A DNA stretch of 64,000 nucleotides, from positions 620,001 through 684,000 of the forward strand of contig NZ_CP099489.1 in NCBI RefSeq assembly GCF_023923225.1, in the 5' to 3' direction. Shown here in pieces: positions 16,250 through 25,502 of this stretch. Position numbers and translations under genes: made by a program. The notes beneath the pieces were generated by a model. That model ran no database searches, had not been told where the DNA came from, and saw only the letters and a list, made by a program, of their open reading frames with translations. Position 1 is the first letter of the stretch. Each line of letters opens with the position of its first letter. Source of the stretch: Ornithinimicrobium faecis (lineage in GTDB: Bacteria; Actinomycetota; Actinomycetes; Actinomycetales; Dermatophilaceae).

Positions 16250-18481
16250 ATGATCCAGAACCAGACCGACGCGTTGGTGCGTCCCGCCGCTCCCGAAGGA
16301 TCGGAGCACGAGGTGCCGTCCGCGACCGATGAGGTCGCCTACCGCCCAGATCTCCCCCGCAGCCCACTGGCGCTGTGGTCCGCACGGCACCGCTGGACCG
16401 TGCTGGCCACGGCACTGCTGCTCGTGCTCGGTGCCGTCGGGGTGCTGGGCACGGTGGGCATCACGACCCAGAGCTCCAACGACCAGCTGGTCGGTGACTC
16501 CGCCGAGGCCTATGACATCTTGGACGGCGCCGACTTCGGGGACGTGCCGACCGAGTTCATCATCGTCAGCGACCCGGCGGGGCCGCTGTCACCAGACCGC
16601 GCCGCGGAGCTGGGCTCCGAGCTGATCACCACCTACGAGACCGTTCCCGGCGTCATCGCCGTGGGAGATGCCTTCCCCGGCCAGGACGGCAGCATCGTGC
16701 TGCCTCTGGAGTTTGCCGACGACGGGGAGGGCGTCGCTCTCGAGATCGACGACTCACTCCAGGCAACCGACGACCTCGCGGCCGCCCACGGCGACCTCAC
16801 GATCTCCCAGTTCGGGCAGACATCGTTGGACCAGGAGATGAACGACACCGTCGGCGAGGACTTCCAGCGGGCCGAGCTCTTTGCGATCCCCGCGACCCTG
16901 ATCATCCTGCTGCTGGCCTTCGGTGCCGTCGTGGCCGCCGGGGTGCCCCTGCTGGTCGGCCTGGGCAGCGTCGCAGCCGCCCTCGGGCTGACGGCGATCG
17001 TGTCCAACTGGATGCCGGTCGACCAGAACAGCCAGGCGATTGTGCTGCTGATCGGGTTGGCAGTGGGCGTCGACTATGCCCTGCTGATCCTGCGGAGAGC
17101 CCGAGAGGAACGGCACGCCGGTGCCTCGGTGCTGGACTCGATCGGGATCGCAGGGGCCACCGCCGGCCGCGCCGTCCTGATCTCGGGCCTCACCGTGGTC
17201 ATCGCGATGTCCGGGATGCTCGTGGCCGGTGGGATGTTCACCTCGCTCGGCCTGGGCGCCATGCTGGTCGTCGGCGTGGCCGTGATCGCTGCCGTCACCG
17301 TGCTCCCTGCCCTGCTGAGCCTGCTCGGCGACAAGGTCGAGGCGCTCCGCCTGCCGTTCACCCGTCGACGGGAGGCCCGGCGCGGCTCGGAGGACTCGTT
17401 CTGGGGTCACCTGGCCGGCATCGTCACCCGCCGACCGCTGGCTTCCGTGGCCGTCGTGGGCGGACTGCTGGTGGCCCTCGCGGCCCCGGCCCTGGGCATG
17501 AAGACCGCCATCGGCAACGTCGAGGCCCTGCCGCAGGACCTCCAGAGCGTGCAGGCCTATCACCAGTTTCAGGCAGCCGTCCCCGCAGAGTCCGATGCAC
17601 TGCAGGTTGTGGTGCGCGCCCCGGCGGAGGCCGCGGACGAGGTCGAGGCAGCACTCCTCGGGGCGACGGGCGAGGCGGAGGGCATCACGCACATCTCTGG
17701 TGCCGCCGGTGAGGTCGAGCAGTCCCTGGACGGCACGGTCAGCACCTGGAACCTCGGGATCGACGTGACCCCGAGCGACGACGCGATAGCGCCCACCGTC
17801 GAGCGGGTGCGCACTGAACTGCTCCCGCAGGTGCGGGCCGAACTGTCCGACGTGCCCGGGGTCGACGTGCACCTGGGCGGGCAGGCAGCGGTGGTTGACC
17901 TGACGAGCTGGATGGACGACAGCCTGCCCTGGGTCGTCGGCTTCGTGCTGGTGCTCTCGCTGCTGGTGATGCTGGTGTCCTTCGGGTCACCGACCCTGGC
18001 GCTGGCCACCGTGGGCCTGAACCTGCTGTCGGTCGGAGCAGCCTATGGCGCGCTGACTCTGGTCTTTGGTGGCACGTGGGCCGAGGGGTTGCTCGACTTC
18101 ACCTCGACCGGAGTGATCGCCTCCTGGCTGCCGATGATGCTGTTCGTCCTGCTCTTCGGACTGTCGATGGACTATCACATCTTCGTCACCAGTCGGGTCC
18201 GCGAGGCCTTCGACGCCGGTGACTCGCCGCGGCGGGCGGTCCGCCGGGGAGTGGCCCGGTCGGCCGGTGTCGTCACTGCTGCGGCCGCAGTGATGATCGG
18301 GGTGTTCTCGATCTTCGGGACGCTGTCGATGCTGGAGATGAAGCAGCTCGGTGTGGGCCTGGCCGTCGCGGTGCTGATCGACGCGACGATCGTGCGCGGA
18401 GTGCTGCTCCCAGCGGTGCTCACGCTGCTCGGCAAGCGGGCCCATACCGGCCCGTCCTGGATACCGCGCCTGCACCACTGA
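16250..18481 (+). CDS. MMPL/RND-family membrane exporter
   Basis: A 743-residue protein with the typical duplicated MMPL topology. There is one membrane segment near 47-68, an extracytoplasmic loop, a cluster of five segments (about 215-365), a second loop and a second cluster (about 555-735). The first cluster carries GLAVGVDYALLILRRAREE and the second GLSMDYHIFVTSRVREAF, the Asp-Tyr pairs used for proton relay in this family. MMPL proteins export lipids or drugs; the substrate here is unknown. The ATG at 16250 has GGGAGG upstream. It is divergent from the two-component operon, a likely regulator. The 3' end runs into a 15-bp tandem repeat that contains the stop codon. Confidence 0.9.
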   Translation: MIQNQTDALVRPAAPEGSEHEVPSATDEVAYRPDLPRSPLALWSARHRWTVLATALLLVLGAVGVLGTVGITTQSSNDQLVGDSAEAYDILDGADFGDVPTEFIIVSDPAGPLSPDRAAELGSELITTYETVPGVIAVGDAFPGQDGSIVLPLEFADDGEGVALEIDDSLQATDDLAAAHGDLTISQFGQTSLDQEMNDTVGEDFQRAELFAIPATLIILLLAFGAVVAAGVPLLVGLGSVAAALGLTAIVSNWMPVDQNSQAIVLLIGLAVGVDYALLILRRAREERHAGASVLDSIGIAGATAGRAVLISGLTVVIAMSGMLVAGGMFTSLGLGAMLVVGVAVIAAVTVLPALLSLLGDKVEALRLPFTRRREARRGSEDSFWGHLAGIVTRRPLASVAVVGGLLVALAAPALGMKTAIGNVEALPQDLQSVQAYHQFQAAVPAESDALQVVVRAPAEAADEVEAALLGATGEAEGITHISGAAGEVEQSLDGTVSTWNLGIDVTPSDDAIAPTVERVRTELLPQVRAELSDVPGVDVHLGGQAAVVDLTSWMDDSLPWVVGFVLVLSLLVMLVSFGSPTLALATVGLNLLSVGAAYGALTLVFGGTWAEGLLDFTSTGVIASWLPMMLFVLLFGLSMDYHIFVTSRVREAFDAGDSPRRAVRRGVARSAGVVTAAAAVMIGVFSIFGTLSMLEMKQLGVGLAVAVLIDATIVRGVLLPAVLTLLGKRAHTGPSWIPRLHH

Positions 18482-18512
18482 GCCCAGCACCACTGAGCCC
18501 AGCACCACCAAG
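18472..18512. repeat. 15-bp tandem repeat spanning the MMPL stop codon
   Basis: GCACCACTGAGCCCA occurs at 18472-18486 and 18487-18501, with a third, partial copy from 18502. The first copy provides the MMPL stop TGA, and the second repeats the same in-frame TGA. Confidence 0.9.
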
Positions 18513-18515
18513 ATC

Positions 18516-18619
18516 GCGTGCACCCGAACAGGCAACGTCACAAGCCACTTCGCAAAACCGCAGGTCAGCGACCTGACGTGGAGTGGTTACCGTGACGTTG
18601 CCTGTTTGGGTGTACGCGC
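18516..18619. repeat. Large interrupted inverted repeat between convergent genes
   Basis: The arms 18516-18541 and 18592-18619 pair over 26 bp. The only two DNA mismatches become G-U pairs in RNA. An inner arm AGCCACT/AGTGGTT extends the stem, and CAGGTC-AGC-GACCTG forms a small apical stem. It sits between the convergent MMPL and DUF2461 genes and could act as a bidirectional terminator. It could also be a mobile palindromic element. Confidence 0.75.
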
Positions 18620-18686
18620 GTGGACGGCTGCGCGCCTCGCCATCGCAACGTCGCCGTCGCACCACCCCGCCGCGCAGGCCGGTCGG

Positions 18687-19316
18687 TCAGGCGGCGGTCA
18701 CGGGACGCAACCACTCGACCAGTGGCCGGACGGCCCGCCAGTCGGAGCGCACCTGCTCCACCAGTGCCGCGGTGGTGACGACGTCGCCGTCCTCGATCCA
18801 CCGCATGGCCGAGATCGTCTTGTGCCGCAGCAACTCGATCCGCTCGTGGTCCCGGCTCCAGCCACGTGGGGCGGTCTTGAGCCGGTCGCCGGCAACCTCC
18901 CACCCGGCTGCGCGCAACCGACTCACGATCTTTTCCAGTTCGGCGCCCCGAGGACCGTCGACGTCCGTGCGATAGGCGGCCAGCACCGCGGGGTCCATGG
19001 CATAGCACCCACCCCCGAGACGGAACCCGTCAGCCGACACCTCGGCATACCAACCGGATCGGGTGCCTGCGGCGACATAACCACCCTGATGGGTCTTGTA
19101 GGGACTCTTGTCGGCCGAGAAGCGCACGTCCCGGTTCGGGCGGAAGATCTTGGCCGGCCCGAACTCGTCCTCCAGGGCGTCCAGCAGCGCGGTCATCGGG
19201 CCGCGGACACTGGTCTCATAGCGCTCGCGGTTGGCCTGCCAGAAGCCGGTGCTGTTGTCCATCTCGAGCTCGGCATAGAAGTCGGCGGCGTCGTGCGGGA
19301 TGCCCGTGAAACTCAT
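18687..19316 (-). CDS. DUF2461 (TIGR02453) family protein
   Basis: A 209-residue cytoplasmic protein. It shows the DUF2461 pattern: LEMDNSTGFWQANRERYE (about 16-33), IFRPNRDVRFSADKSPYKTH (about 56-75), then GGCYAMDP and a basic C-terminal half. The family is widespread and has no established function. The ATG at 19316 gives the conserved start MSFTG; longer in-frame versions overlap the divergent GNAT gene. It converges on the MMPL gene. Confidence 0.88.
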   Translation of the reverse strand: MSFTGIPHDAADFYAELEMDNSTGFWQANRERYETSVRGPMTALLDALEDEFGPAKIFRPNRDVRFSADKSPYKTHQGGYVAAGTRSGWYAEVSADGFRLGGGCYAMDPAVLAAYRTDVDGPRGAELEKIVSRLRAAGWEVAGDRLKTAPRGWSRDHERIELLRHKTISAMRWIEDGDVVTTAALVEQVRSDWRAVRPLVEWLRPVTAA

Positions 19317-19416
19317 GCCAGAGAGCGTATGCCGAGGCGCGCCGCGGACGTCCGGCGCACCGGCCGCGGTGGAATGGCGTGGTGGCGCTCCGGGGAGAGG
19401 AGGCAGAATTGCCGCC

Positions 19417-20367
19417 ATGACCCTCACCTGGCGAACTGTGTCCCGTGACGACGTCCCTGCGGTGGTGGCCTTCACCAACCTGGTCGGTGAGCGGGACGGC
19501 ACGGGAGCGGTCACCACGCAGGAGTCCACCGCCGAGATGTTTCAGGCTCCGCACTTCGACCCCTCGACGGACACCGTGTCGGCCTGGGACGGCGCGGACC
19601 TGGTCGCCCTGGGCAGCACCTTCTGCCGGGACACGCTGGTCGACGGGCGGGCGATGGCCAGCGTCGATGGCGCGGTCCACCCGGATCACCGTGAGCAGGG
19701 CATCGGCACCGAGTTGCTGACCCGGCTGGAGGCCCGGGCCGCGGAGCTCGCGGGGGAGCGGCACCCGGGGGAGCCGCTGCGGCTGCGCACGTCCGGCGGG
19801 CTGCCCGACTCCTCGGGCCAGCGTCTGCTGGAGGACCGGGGCTACGCGCCCGACAACTACTTCATCACCATGCAGGTGCCGCTGGCCGACTGGGTCGACC
19901 CGGGCGGAGAGTCGGTGTCCGTGGGACTGGACCGGGCGCGGCAGGAGGAGATCAGGGACGCGCACAACGACGCCTTCCGGGACCACCGCAACTTCAGCCC
20001 GATCTCCGCGGAGATGTGGGAGCACTGGGGCAAGTCCTCGACGATGCGACCCGAGCAGAGCCGGCTCGTGGTGGAGGGCGAGCGGGTCCTCGCCTATGCC
20101 GTCGCGGCGGAGAACGAGCCCGGTGTCAGCCATGTGGAGTTGGTGGGCACCCGCCGCGAGGCCCGCGGCCGGGGCCTGGCCCGGCAGGTGCTGCTGGGGT
20201 CGCTGCGGGCGGCACGGGAGGCGGGGTGCCGGATCAGCGAGCTCGAGGTCGACTCGACCAGCCCGACGGGTGCCGATCGGCTCTATGTCGCGGTGGGCTA
20301 TGAGCCGGTGCGGGTGATCTCGCGCTATGTCCGCGACGTCGCGCCGGGCGGGCCACACCTCTCCTAA
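19417..20367 (+). CDS. Two-domain GNAT acetyltransferase
   Basis: A 316-residue protein with two GNAT folds in tandem, as in mycothiol synthase (MshD) and other double-GNAT enzymes. The N-terminal domain has DGAVHPDHREQGIGTELL (acetyl-CoA loop, about 87-104). The C-terminal domain has VGTRREARGRGLARQVLLGS (about 244-263) and the late motif TSPTGADRLYVAVGYEPVR. MshD is a possible relative, but I see no proof of mycothiol specificity. A GGAGAGGAGG signal lies somewhat far (13 bases) from the ATG. It is divergent from DUF2461 and convergent with the MFS gene. Confidence 0.8.
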   Translation: MTLTWRTVSRDDVPAVVAFTNLVGERDGTGAVTTQESTAEMFQAPHFDPSTDTVSAWDGADLVALGSTFCRDTLVDGRAMASVDGAVHPDHREQGIGTELLTRLEARAAELAGERHPGEPLRLRTSGGLPDSSGQRLLEDRGYAPDNYFITMQVPLADWVDPGGESVSVGLDRARQEEIRDAHNDAFRDHRNFSPISAEMWEHWGKSSTMRPEQSRLVVEGERVLAYAVAAENEPGVSHVELVGTRREARGRGLARQVLLGSLRAAREAGCRISELEVDSTSPTGADRLYVAVGYEPVRVISRYVRDVAPGGPHLS

Positions 20368-20379
20368 GCGGCGGTGCGG

Positions 20380-20505
20380 GCGTGCGACACCTTTATCTTT
20401 TTCCGAGGAGGCGTGCGAAACCTTTATCTTTTTCCGGGGGAGGCGTGCGAGACCTTTATCTTTTTGTGGTGGGGGCGTGCGAGACCTCCCCATTTTTTGG
20501 GGTGG
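20380..20505. repeat. 31-32-bp tandem repeat with T-rich tracts, about four copies
   Basis: Units start with GCGTGCGA at 20380, 20411, 20443 and 20475. The first three contain ACCTTTATCTTTTT; the last has ACCTCCCCATTTTTT. The AT-rich tracts stand out against the GC-rich surroundings. The third unit provides the stop codon and the last residues of the MFS gene. The phase (31, 32, 32) is not a multiple of three. Confidence 0.9.
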
Positions 20506-21715
20506 CCTGGGCCGCGCGGAGGGTGCGGGCACCGGTCAGCGCGAGCAGCATCGCCAGCCACGCCGCGACCACGGGCACCACGAAGGCTGGCCGGTGACCA
20601 CCCCAGTCGGCGAGCTGTCCCGCGATGCTGGACCCCACGGCATACCCGAGGCCGGTCGTGGCCGCCAGGATCGTCATCGCCGCACCGAGGCGGCGCACGG
20701 GGGTGATCCGCTCGGCGAGGGTGAAGGTGGTGATCATCGTCGGGGCGATGGCCACGCCGAGGACCAGCAGGGCGACGGCCAGCATCCCCAGGTTGTCGAC
20801 GGCCAGCATGGGCAGGACGAGCACGGCCAGGGCGATGGTGAAGGCGCGCAGGCGGCCCTCATACGCATAGGTGTCCGGCACTGCCACCACGGCCAGACCC
20901 GCCAGCACGCTGCCGATGCCGAGCAGCGCGTGGAACAGACCGGTCAGGCCGGGCTCACCGGCGTTGGTTGCCAGGACCGAGGTGCCGGCCTGCACCGAGC
21001 CGAAGATCATGCCGACCGACAACTGGACAGCCGCCAGGAAGAGCAGCGAGGGCGTCAGCAGGCGCCCGGCCGGGGTCGTCGCCCGCGGGGCGCGGCCCAC
21101 CAGGGCTGACGTGGGGTGGATCGCGAACCAGGTGCCGAACGCAGCCAGCAGGATGCCCGCGGCGACGATCGCGGCGCTGGGGTTGAGCAGGGCACCGATC
21201 ACGCCCACCAGGGCCGGGCCGAGGACGAAGGAGGCCTCGTCGGCGGCGCCCTCGTAGGAGAAGGCCGCGTCGACCACGTCGCGGCGCTCGACACCGGCCT
21301 GACGGCTGATCGGGCGCCAGCGCACCCGGGCCATGGTGCCGACCTGCGGGGTGAACGCGCCGGCGACCGCCGCGACCACCAGCAGCGGCCACCAGGCCTG
21401 CCCCGACTCGTAACTGCCCGCGAGCAGGACCAGCCCGATCAGGCCCAGGGAGGCGACGACGGACTGCACGAGCAGGACGGGGCGCTGTCCGAGACGGTCG
21501 GTGAGGGAGCCAGCGAGCGGGGACCCGATGGCGTTGGCCACCGCGAGGGCACCGGCGGTGGCTCCACCAGCGCCATAGGAGCCGGTCACGCCAGAGACCA
21601 GCAGCAGGGCGCCGAGCTGGGACATGGCCAGGGGCAGGCGACCGAGGAAGGCGACCAGGACATACATCGGTCCGGTCAGGGCGAACAGGCGTCGATAGGA
21701 CGCGAGGGGTGACAC
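20456..21715 (-). CDS. Major facilitator superfamily permease
   Basis: A 419-residue permease with about 12 membrane segments. The loop 2-3 motif appears as GSPLAGSLTDRLGQRPVLLVQ and the second half opens at about residue 205. Substrate unknown; the general look is of a drug-efflux-type MFS. The start GTG at 21715 is chosen because GGAGG lies at the right distance and the protein then begins VSPLASYRRLFALTG, close to the first segment. The C-terminal residues are encoded by the T-rich tandem repeat at 20380-20505. Confidence 0.85.
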   Translation of the reverse strand: MSPLASYRRLFALTGPMYVLVAFLGRLPLAMSQLGALLLVSGVTGSYGAGGATAGALAVANAIGSPLAGSLTDRLGQRPVLLVQSVVASLGLIGLVLLAGSYESGQAWWPLLVVAAVAGAFTPQVGTMARVRWRPISRQAGVERRDVVDAAFSYEGAADEASFVLGPALVGVIGALLNPSAAIVAAGILLAAFGTWFAIHPTSALVGRAPRATTPAGRLLTPSLLFLAAVQLSVGMIFGSVQAGTSVLATNAGEPGLTGLFHALLGIGSVLAGLAVVAVPDTYAYEGRLRAFTIALAVLVLPMLAVDNLGMLAVALLVLGVAIAPTMITTFTLAERITPVRRLGAAMTILAATTGLGYAVGSSIAGQLADWGGHRPAFVVPVVAAWLAMLLALTGARTLRAAQATPKNGEVSHAPTTKR

Positions 21716-21874
21716 GAGGAGCCTCCGGGGAGAACAGCGAGGGCGCGCCATCCCACCCCTGGCGCTCAAACCCTGTGCATCTCTAGTCTACCCGGCTGCG
21801 GTGGGTGCTCAGGGCCGTTCTGCTGGTGAGACCGGTCACCGTGCCCGGCCCGGGCAGACGTCCCGCGACGACAC

Positions 21875-21912
21875 AACAGGGCCCCGACCGCGGGTGCGGT
21901 CGGGGCCCTGTT
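21875..21912 (-). terminator. Terminator of the proVWX operon
   Basis: A perfect 17-bp stem AACAGGGCCCCGACCGC, loop GGGT, lies 19 bp past the proX stop on the minus strand. There is no long U-run, but the stem is very stable. Confidence 0.8.
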
Positions 21913-21930
21913 ATGTGCTTCAGGCAGAGA

Positions 21931-22950
21931 TCAGGGCACCGGGATGACGTCCGGGTACTCCTCCAGCCAGGCGTCGATGGCCTCGGCTTCCTTGCCCTCG
22001 CCGTATTCGTTGACGACCATGTCCTCGAGGGCGCCGTACTGCTCGTCGTCGAGCTCGATCCCGCCGATCAGCTCGGCGGCCTCCGGGAACTCCTCGGCGA
22101 AGCCCTTGGTGCCCAGGAAGTGCAGGGCCTCGGCCTCACCGAGCGCGCCCTCGGGGTCCTCCAGGTCCTTCACCGGGAAGGCACTGTTGGCCCAGAACGG
22201 CCTCCACAGGGTGACCACGATCGGCTCCTCGTTGTCTGTGGCGTCCTTGAGCTGGGCGAGCATCGCGGTCGTGGAGGACTCCACGAGCGTGAAGTCGTCC
22301 AGGCCGTAGGTGGGCATCACCGAGTCCTTGGTGACGCCGGTCAGGCCAGCGCCGGGCTCGATGCCGATGATCTCGCCACCCAGCTCGTCGACATGGTCGG
22401 GGAGCTCAGCGATCGAGGTGATGTCGCTGTATTCCGGGACCGCGAAGGTCAGCTTGGCGTTGGGGTAGTAGGCACCCAGGTCCTCGACCTGGTCGCCGTA
22501 CTCCTCCATGTAGTTCGCGTGGGTGACCTCGGGCCAGGCGCTGGGATACATGTCGACATCGCCGTTGGCCAGGGCAGTGTAGAGCGGCCCGGCCTCGGTG
22601 AGGGTCTCCATCTCGACGTCGTAGCCCTGCTCCTCGAGCAGGTGCTCGAGCAGGTAGGCCGTGGACAGACCATCGGTCCAGGACGGGATGAAGCCCATGG
22701 TGATGGTGCCGCTGGCCTCGCCACCGGCTCCTTCACCGCCGGCCTCGGTGTCGTCGGCCGAGTCGTCAGCCGCGTCGTCGCTGCCGGTGTCGTCGGCTGC
22801 CTCGTCGTCGGAGCCTTCGTCCTCCGCGGCAGCGTCGTCGTTGGAGTCCTCGTCGCCGCCGTCGTCGGAGCCGCAGGCGCCGAGGACGAGGGTCAGGGCC
22901 AGTGCGGACGCGAGCGTGCCCGCGGCGCGTCGGTTGCGGTGCAACTTCAT
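21931..22950 (-). CDS. proX: Glycine betaine/proline-type ABC transporter substrate-binding lipoprotein
   Basis: A 339-residue lipoprotein (signal ending LVLGACGS, then an extreme Asp/Glu/Ser linker over about 25-70). The OpuAC fold spans about 75-335, with TITMGFIPSWTDGLSTAYLL, SAWPEVTH and VVTLWRPFW, which supply the aromatic residues that form the quaternary-amine cage. It should bind betaine or choline-like osmolytes outside the membrane and deliver them to ProW. It is third in the proV-proW-proX operon, 70 bp after proW. The linker is encoded by GAC/GAG/TCG repeats. Confidence 0.92.
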   Translation of the reverse strand: MKLHRNRRAAGTLASALALTLVLGACGSDDGGDEDSNDDAAAEDEGSDDEAADDTGSDDAADDSADDTEAGGEGAGGEASGTITMGFIPSWTDGLSTAYLLEHLLEEQGYDVEMETLTEAGPLYTALANGDVDMYPSAWPEVTHANYMEEYGDQVEDLGAYYPNAKLTFAVPEYSDITSIAELPDHVDELGGEIIGIEPGAGLTGVTKDSVMPTYGLDDFTLVESSTTAMLAQLKDATDNEEPIVVTLWRPFWANSAFPVKDLEDPEGALGEAEALHFLGTKGFAEEFPEAAELIGGIELDDEQYGALEDMVVNEYGEGKEAEAIDAWLEEYPDVIPVP

Positions 22951-23020
22951 AGGAATCGTTCCTTCTTTCCTTCTGGGAGCCGGTGGGTGCCGGCCTTGCT
23001 CGGACAGTTGGGGGTGCTCA

Positions 23021-23944
23021 TCAGATGCCGGTCGTCGCCCGCTGTGCCACGGATCGGGTCCTGCTCCGGCGGACCATGTTGGCCAGGGACTTGTCCGTGC
23101 CGGAGCCGCCGATGGAGGCGGTCAGCCGGTCCAGATAGATCGCGAGGACCACGACGGAGAGCCCTGCCTCAGCGCCGAGGCCGATGTTGATGGTCGAGAT
23201 CGACTCCACGACCTTCTTGCCGAGGCCGTCGGCGCCGACCATGCCGGCCACCACGGCCATCGACAGAGCCAGCATGATGACCTGGTTGACGCCCGCCATG
23301 ATGGTCGGCACGGCCAGTGGCATCTGGATGCCGCGCAGGATCTGGCGGGGGGTGGCGCCGAAGGCCTGCCCGGCCTCGACGGTCTCGGAATCGACCTGCC
23401 GGATGCCGAGCTCGGTGAGGCGGACACCCGGCGGGAGGGCAAACAGGATCGTGGCGAACATGCCCGGGACATAGCCGATGCTGAAGAACAGGATGGCCGG
23501 GATCAGATAGACGAACGCCGGCATGGTCTGCATGAAGTCCAGCACCGGGCGCACCACGTTGCTGACCACCTTGTTGCGGGCGGCCAGGATGCCGATCGGG
23601 ATGGCGATCAGCACGGCGACAGCCGTGGCGATCACCACCAGCGCCAGGGTCTGGACGGCCGGGATCCACATGCCCATGGAGACGACGAAGGCCAGGCCCA
23701 GGGCCGACCCGATCGCGAACTGCCAGGAGCGCAGGAGCAGCCCGAGCAGCGCGAAGACCAGGATCATGATGTCGGGCGGCACCAGCAGCATCGCGTCGAT
23801 CAGCCCGGTGATCAGGGTGTCCACGACGTCTGCGACGGCCCGGAAGAACTCGCGGAACGTGCTGTTCAGCCAGTCGACGCCGGTGTCGATCCACTCGCCG
23901 ACCGCCAGGTCGGGGACGACGGAGGTCAGGTCGTCCTCATTCAT
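23021..23944 (-). CDS. proW: Glycine betaine/proline-type ABC transporter permease
   Basis: A 307-residue permease. It has six to eight membrane segments and the ProW/OpuAB coupling loop EAGQAFGATPRQILRGIQMPLAVPTIMAGVNQ (about 181-212). It moves the osmolyte delivered by ProX across the membrane, driven by ProV. Its ATG shares one base with the proV stop (TGATGA), so translation is coupled. Confidence 0.93.
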   Translation of the reverse strand: MNEDDLTSVVPDLAVGEWIDTGVDWLNSTFREFFRAVADVVDTLITGLIDAMLLVPPDIMILVFALLGLLLRSWQFAIGSALGLAFVVSMGMWIPAVQTLALVVIATAVAVLIAIPIGILAARNKVVSNVVRPVLDFMQTMPAFVYLIPAILFFSIGYVPGMFATILFALPPGVRLTELGIRQVDSETVEAGQAFGATPRQILRGIQMPLAVPTIMAGVNQVIMLALSMAVVAGMVGADGLGKKVVESISTINIGLGAEAGLSVVVLAIYLDRLTASIGGSGTDKSLANMVRRSRTRSVAQRATTGI

Positions 23945-25197
23945 CAGCGTGCCTCCGTCCCGGTCGGTGCCGGTGTTGGTATGCCGAGGGGCGCGTCATC
24001 GCCTGTCTTTCCGTTGGCGGTGGGGTGGGTGTTGCCCATGGCCGCCAGCAGGGTGACGTCCGGGATCACGCCCACCAGTCGCTCCTGCTCGTCGCGCACC
24101 ACGATCGGGGCGGGGCTGCTCGCGGCCGGCAGGAAGAGCTCGTTGAGGGTGGTGTCGGCGGTGACGAACGGCAGCTCGCCCTGGTGCAGCGGCAGCTCCT
24201 GGCGGCCCTCGCGCACGGCCGCGGCGATCGCATTGGACCAGACCAGGCCCTGCACGGTGCGGTCGCGATTGACCACCAGCAGCCAGCCGACCTGGTGCTC
24301 GCGCATCAGCTTGTGGGCTGCCTGCGGGCCGGCACCGGGGCCGATCACGGCCACGGGCTGTTCCATGACGTTGGCGGCGGTGAGGACCCGCGTGCGGTCG
24401 ACGTCCTGGACGAACTCGGCAACATAGTTGTTGACCGGGTTGTTCAAGATCTCCTCGGCGCTGCCGATCTGCTCAATGCGACCGTCGCGCATCATCGCGA
24501 TCCGGTCACCGAGACGCATCGCCTCGTTGAGGTCGTGGGTGATGAACAGGATCGTCTTGTCCAGGCGCTGCTGCAGGTCGATGAGCTGGTCCTGCATCTC
24601 GCGGCGGATCAACGGGTCGAGGGCACTGAACGCCTCGTCCATCAACATGATGTCGGTGCCCGCCGCCAGCGCGCGGGCGAGCCCGACCCGCTGGCGCATG
24701 CCGCCGGAGAGCTCGTCGGGCTTGGAGCCTCCCCAGCCGCCGAGGCCCACCATGCCCAGGGCCTCCTCGGCCCGTGCCTGGCGATCACTGCGGTTCACGC
24801 CCTGCACCTGCAGGCCATAGGCGGCGTTCTCACCGACCGTGCGGTGCGGCATGAGGGCGAAGTGTTGGAAGACCATGCTGATCTTTTTGCGCCGGACCTC
24901 GCGCAGGGCACGACCGTCGAGATTGCTGATGTCCTGCCCGTCGATGGCGACCGTGCCAGCCGTCGGGTCGAGCAATCGGTTGACCGTGCGGATCAGGGTC
25001 GACTTGCCCGAGCCGGACAGCCCCATGACCACGAAGATCTCGCCGGGGTCGACGCTGAAACTGGCGTCGATGACGGCTGCCGTCAGCCCCTGCTCACGCA
25101 GCTCCTCACGGGTGCCACCACCCTGCAGGGCGCGCACCCCTCGCTCGGGGCGGCGCCCGAAAATCTTGAACACTCCATTGGCCTCTAGTGCAGGCAC
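23944..25197 (-). CDS. proV: Glycine betaine/proline-type ABC transporter ATPase with CBS domains
   Basis: A 417-residue ATPase. Walker A GLSGSGKST, the Q-loop, signature LSGGMRQRVGLARALA, Walker B DIMLMDEAFSALDP and the H-loop ITHD lie in order within about 60-240. Two CBS repeats follow (about 280-400), which in OpuA sense ionic strength. The GTG at 25197 has GGGAG five bases ahead; a TTG at 25221 is possible but has no ribosome site. First gene of the operon, so it is probably induced by osmotic stress. Confidence 0.92.
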   Translation of the reverse strand: MPALEANGVFKIFGRRPERGVRALQGGGTREELREQGLTAAVIDASFSVDPGEIFVVMGLSGSGKSTLIRTVNRLLDPTAGTVAIDGQDISNLDGRALREVRRKKISMVFQHFALMPHRTVGENAAYGLQVQGVNRSDRQARAEEALGMVGLGGWGGSKPDELSGGMRQRVGLARALAAGTDIMLMDEAFSALDPLIRREMQDQLIDLQQRLDKTILFITHDLNEAMRLGDRIAMMRDGRIEQIGSAEEILNNPVNNYVAEFVQDVDRTRVLTAANVMEQPVAVIGPGAGPQAAHKLMREHQVGWLLVVNRDRTVQGLVWSNAIAAAVREGRQELPLHQGELPFVTADTTLNELFLPAASSPAPIVVRDEQERLVGVIPDVTLLAAMGNTHPTANGKTGDDAPLGIPTPAPTGTEAR

Positions 25198-25308
25198 AGG
25201 TCTCCCAGGTCGATGAACCAAAACTCGACCTCACCCACGCTGCAGGGGACGATCTGTCCACTGACCATCGTCACGAAAAGCGCAGGCTCGGTGTCGAGGC
25301 CCTTCGAC

Positions 25309-25337
25309 GTTAGCAAGATTCTGCGGCTCAGGGGCAA
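25309..25337 (-). promoter_or_regulatory. Candidate promoter in front of proV
   Basis: Minus strand TTGCCC (25337-25332), 17 bases, GCTAAC (25314-25309), about 110 bp before the chosen start. The match is weak. The rest of the 305-bp gap between proV and the tricorn stop (25198-25502) holds no gene I can support. Confidence 0.3.
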
Positions 25338-25502
25338 AAAGAGTCACGACGGGGTCACGCGACGGTCACGTTCCGGTGACGGCGCGTCCCGGGCGCCGAA
25401 TCAGCCCCTGCCGGACGGGATCTCGTGCGCTGCACAGATGTCGCTTCGAGAGCGATCACTCCGACAGCGACGGGCGCATCCGGGGACCGCGCGGCTATGC
25501 GG

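Noticed and set aside
20380..20505. Possible CRISPR or integrase attachment array
   Set aside because: No unique spacers, no recombinase nearby, and the units decay at one end like slippage repeats.
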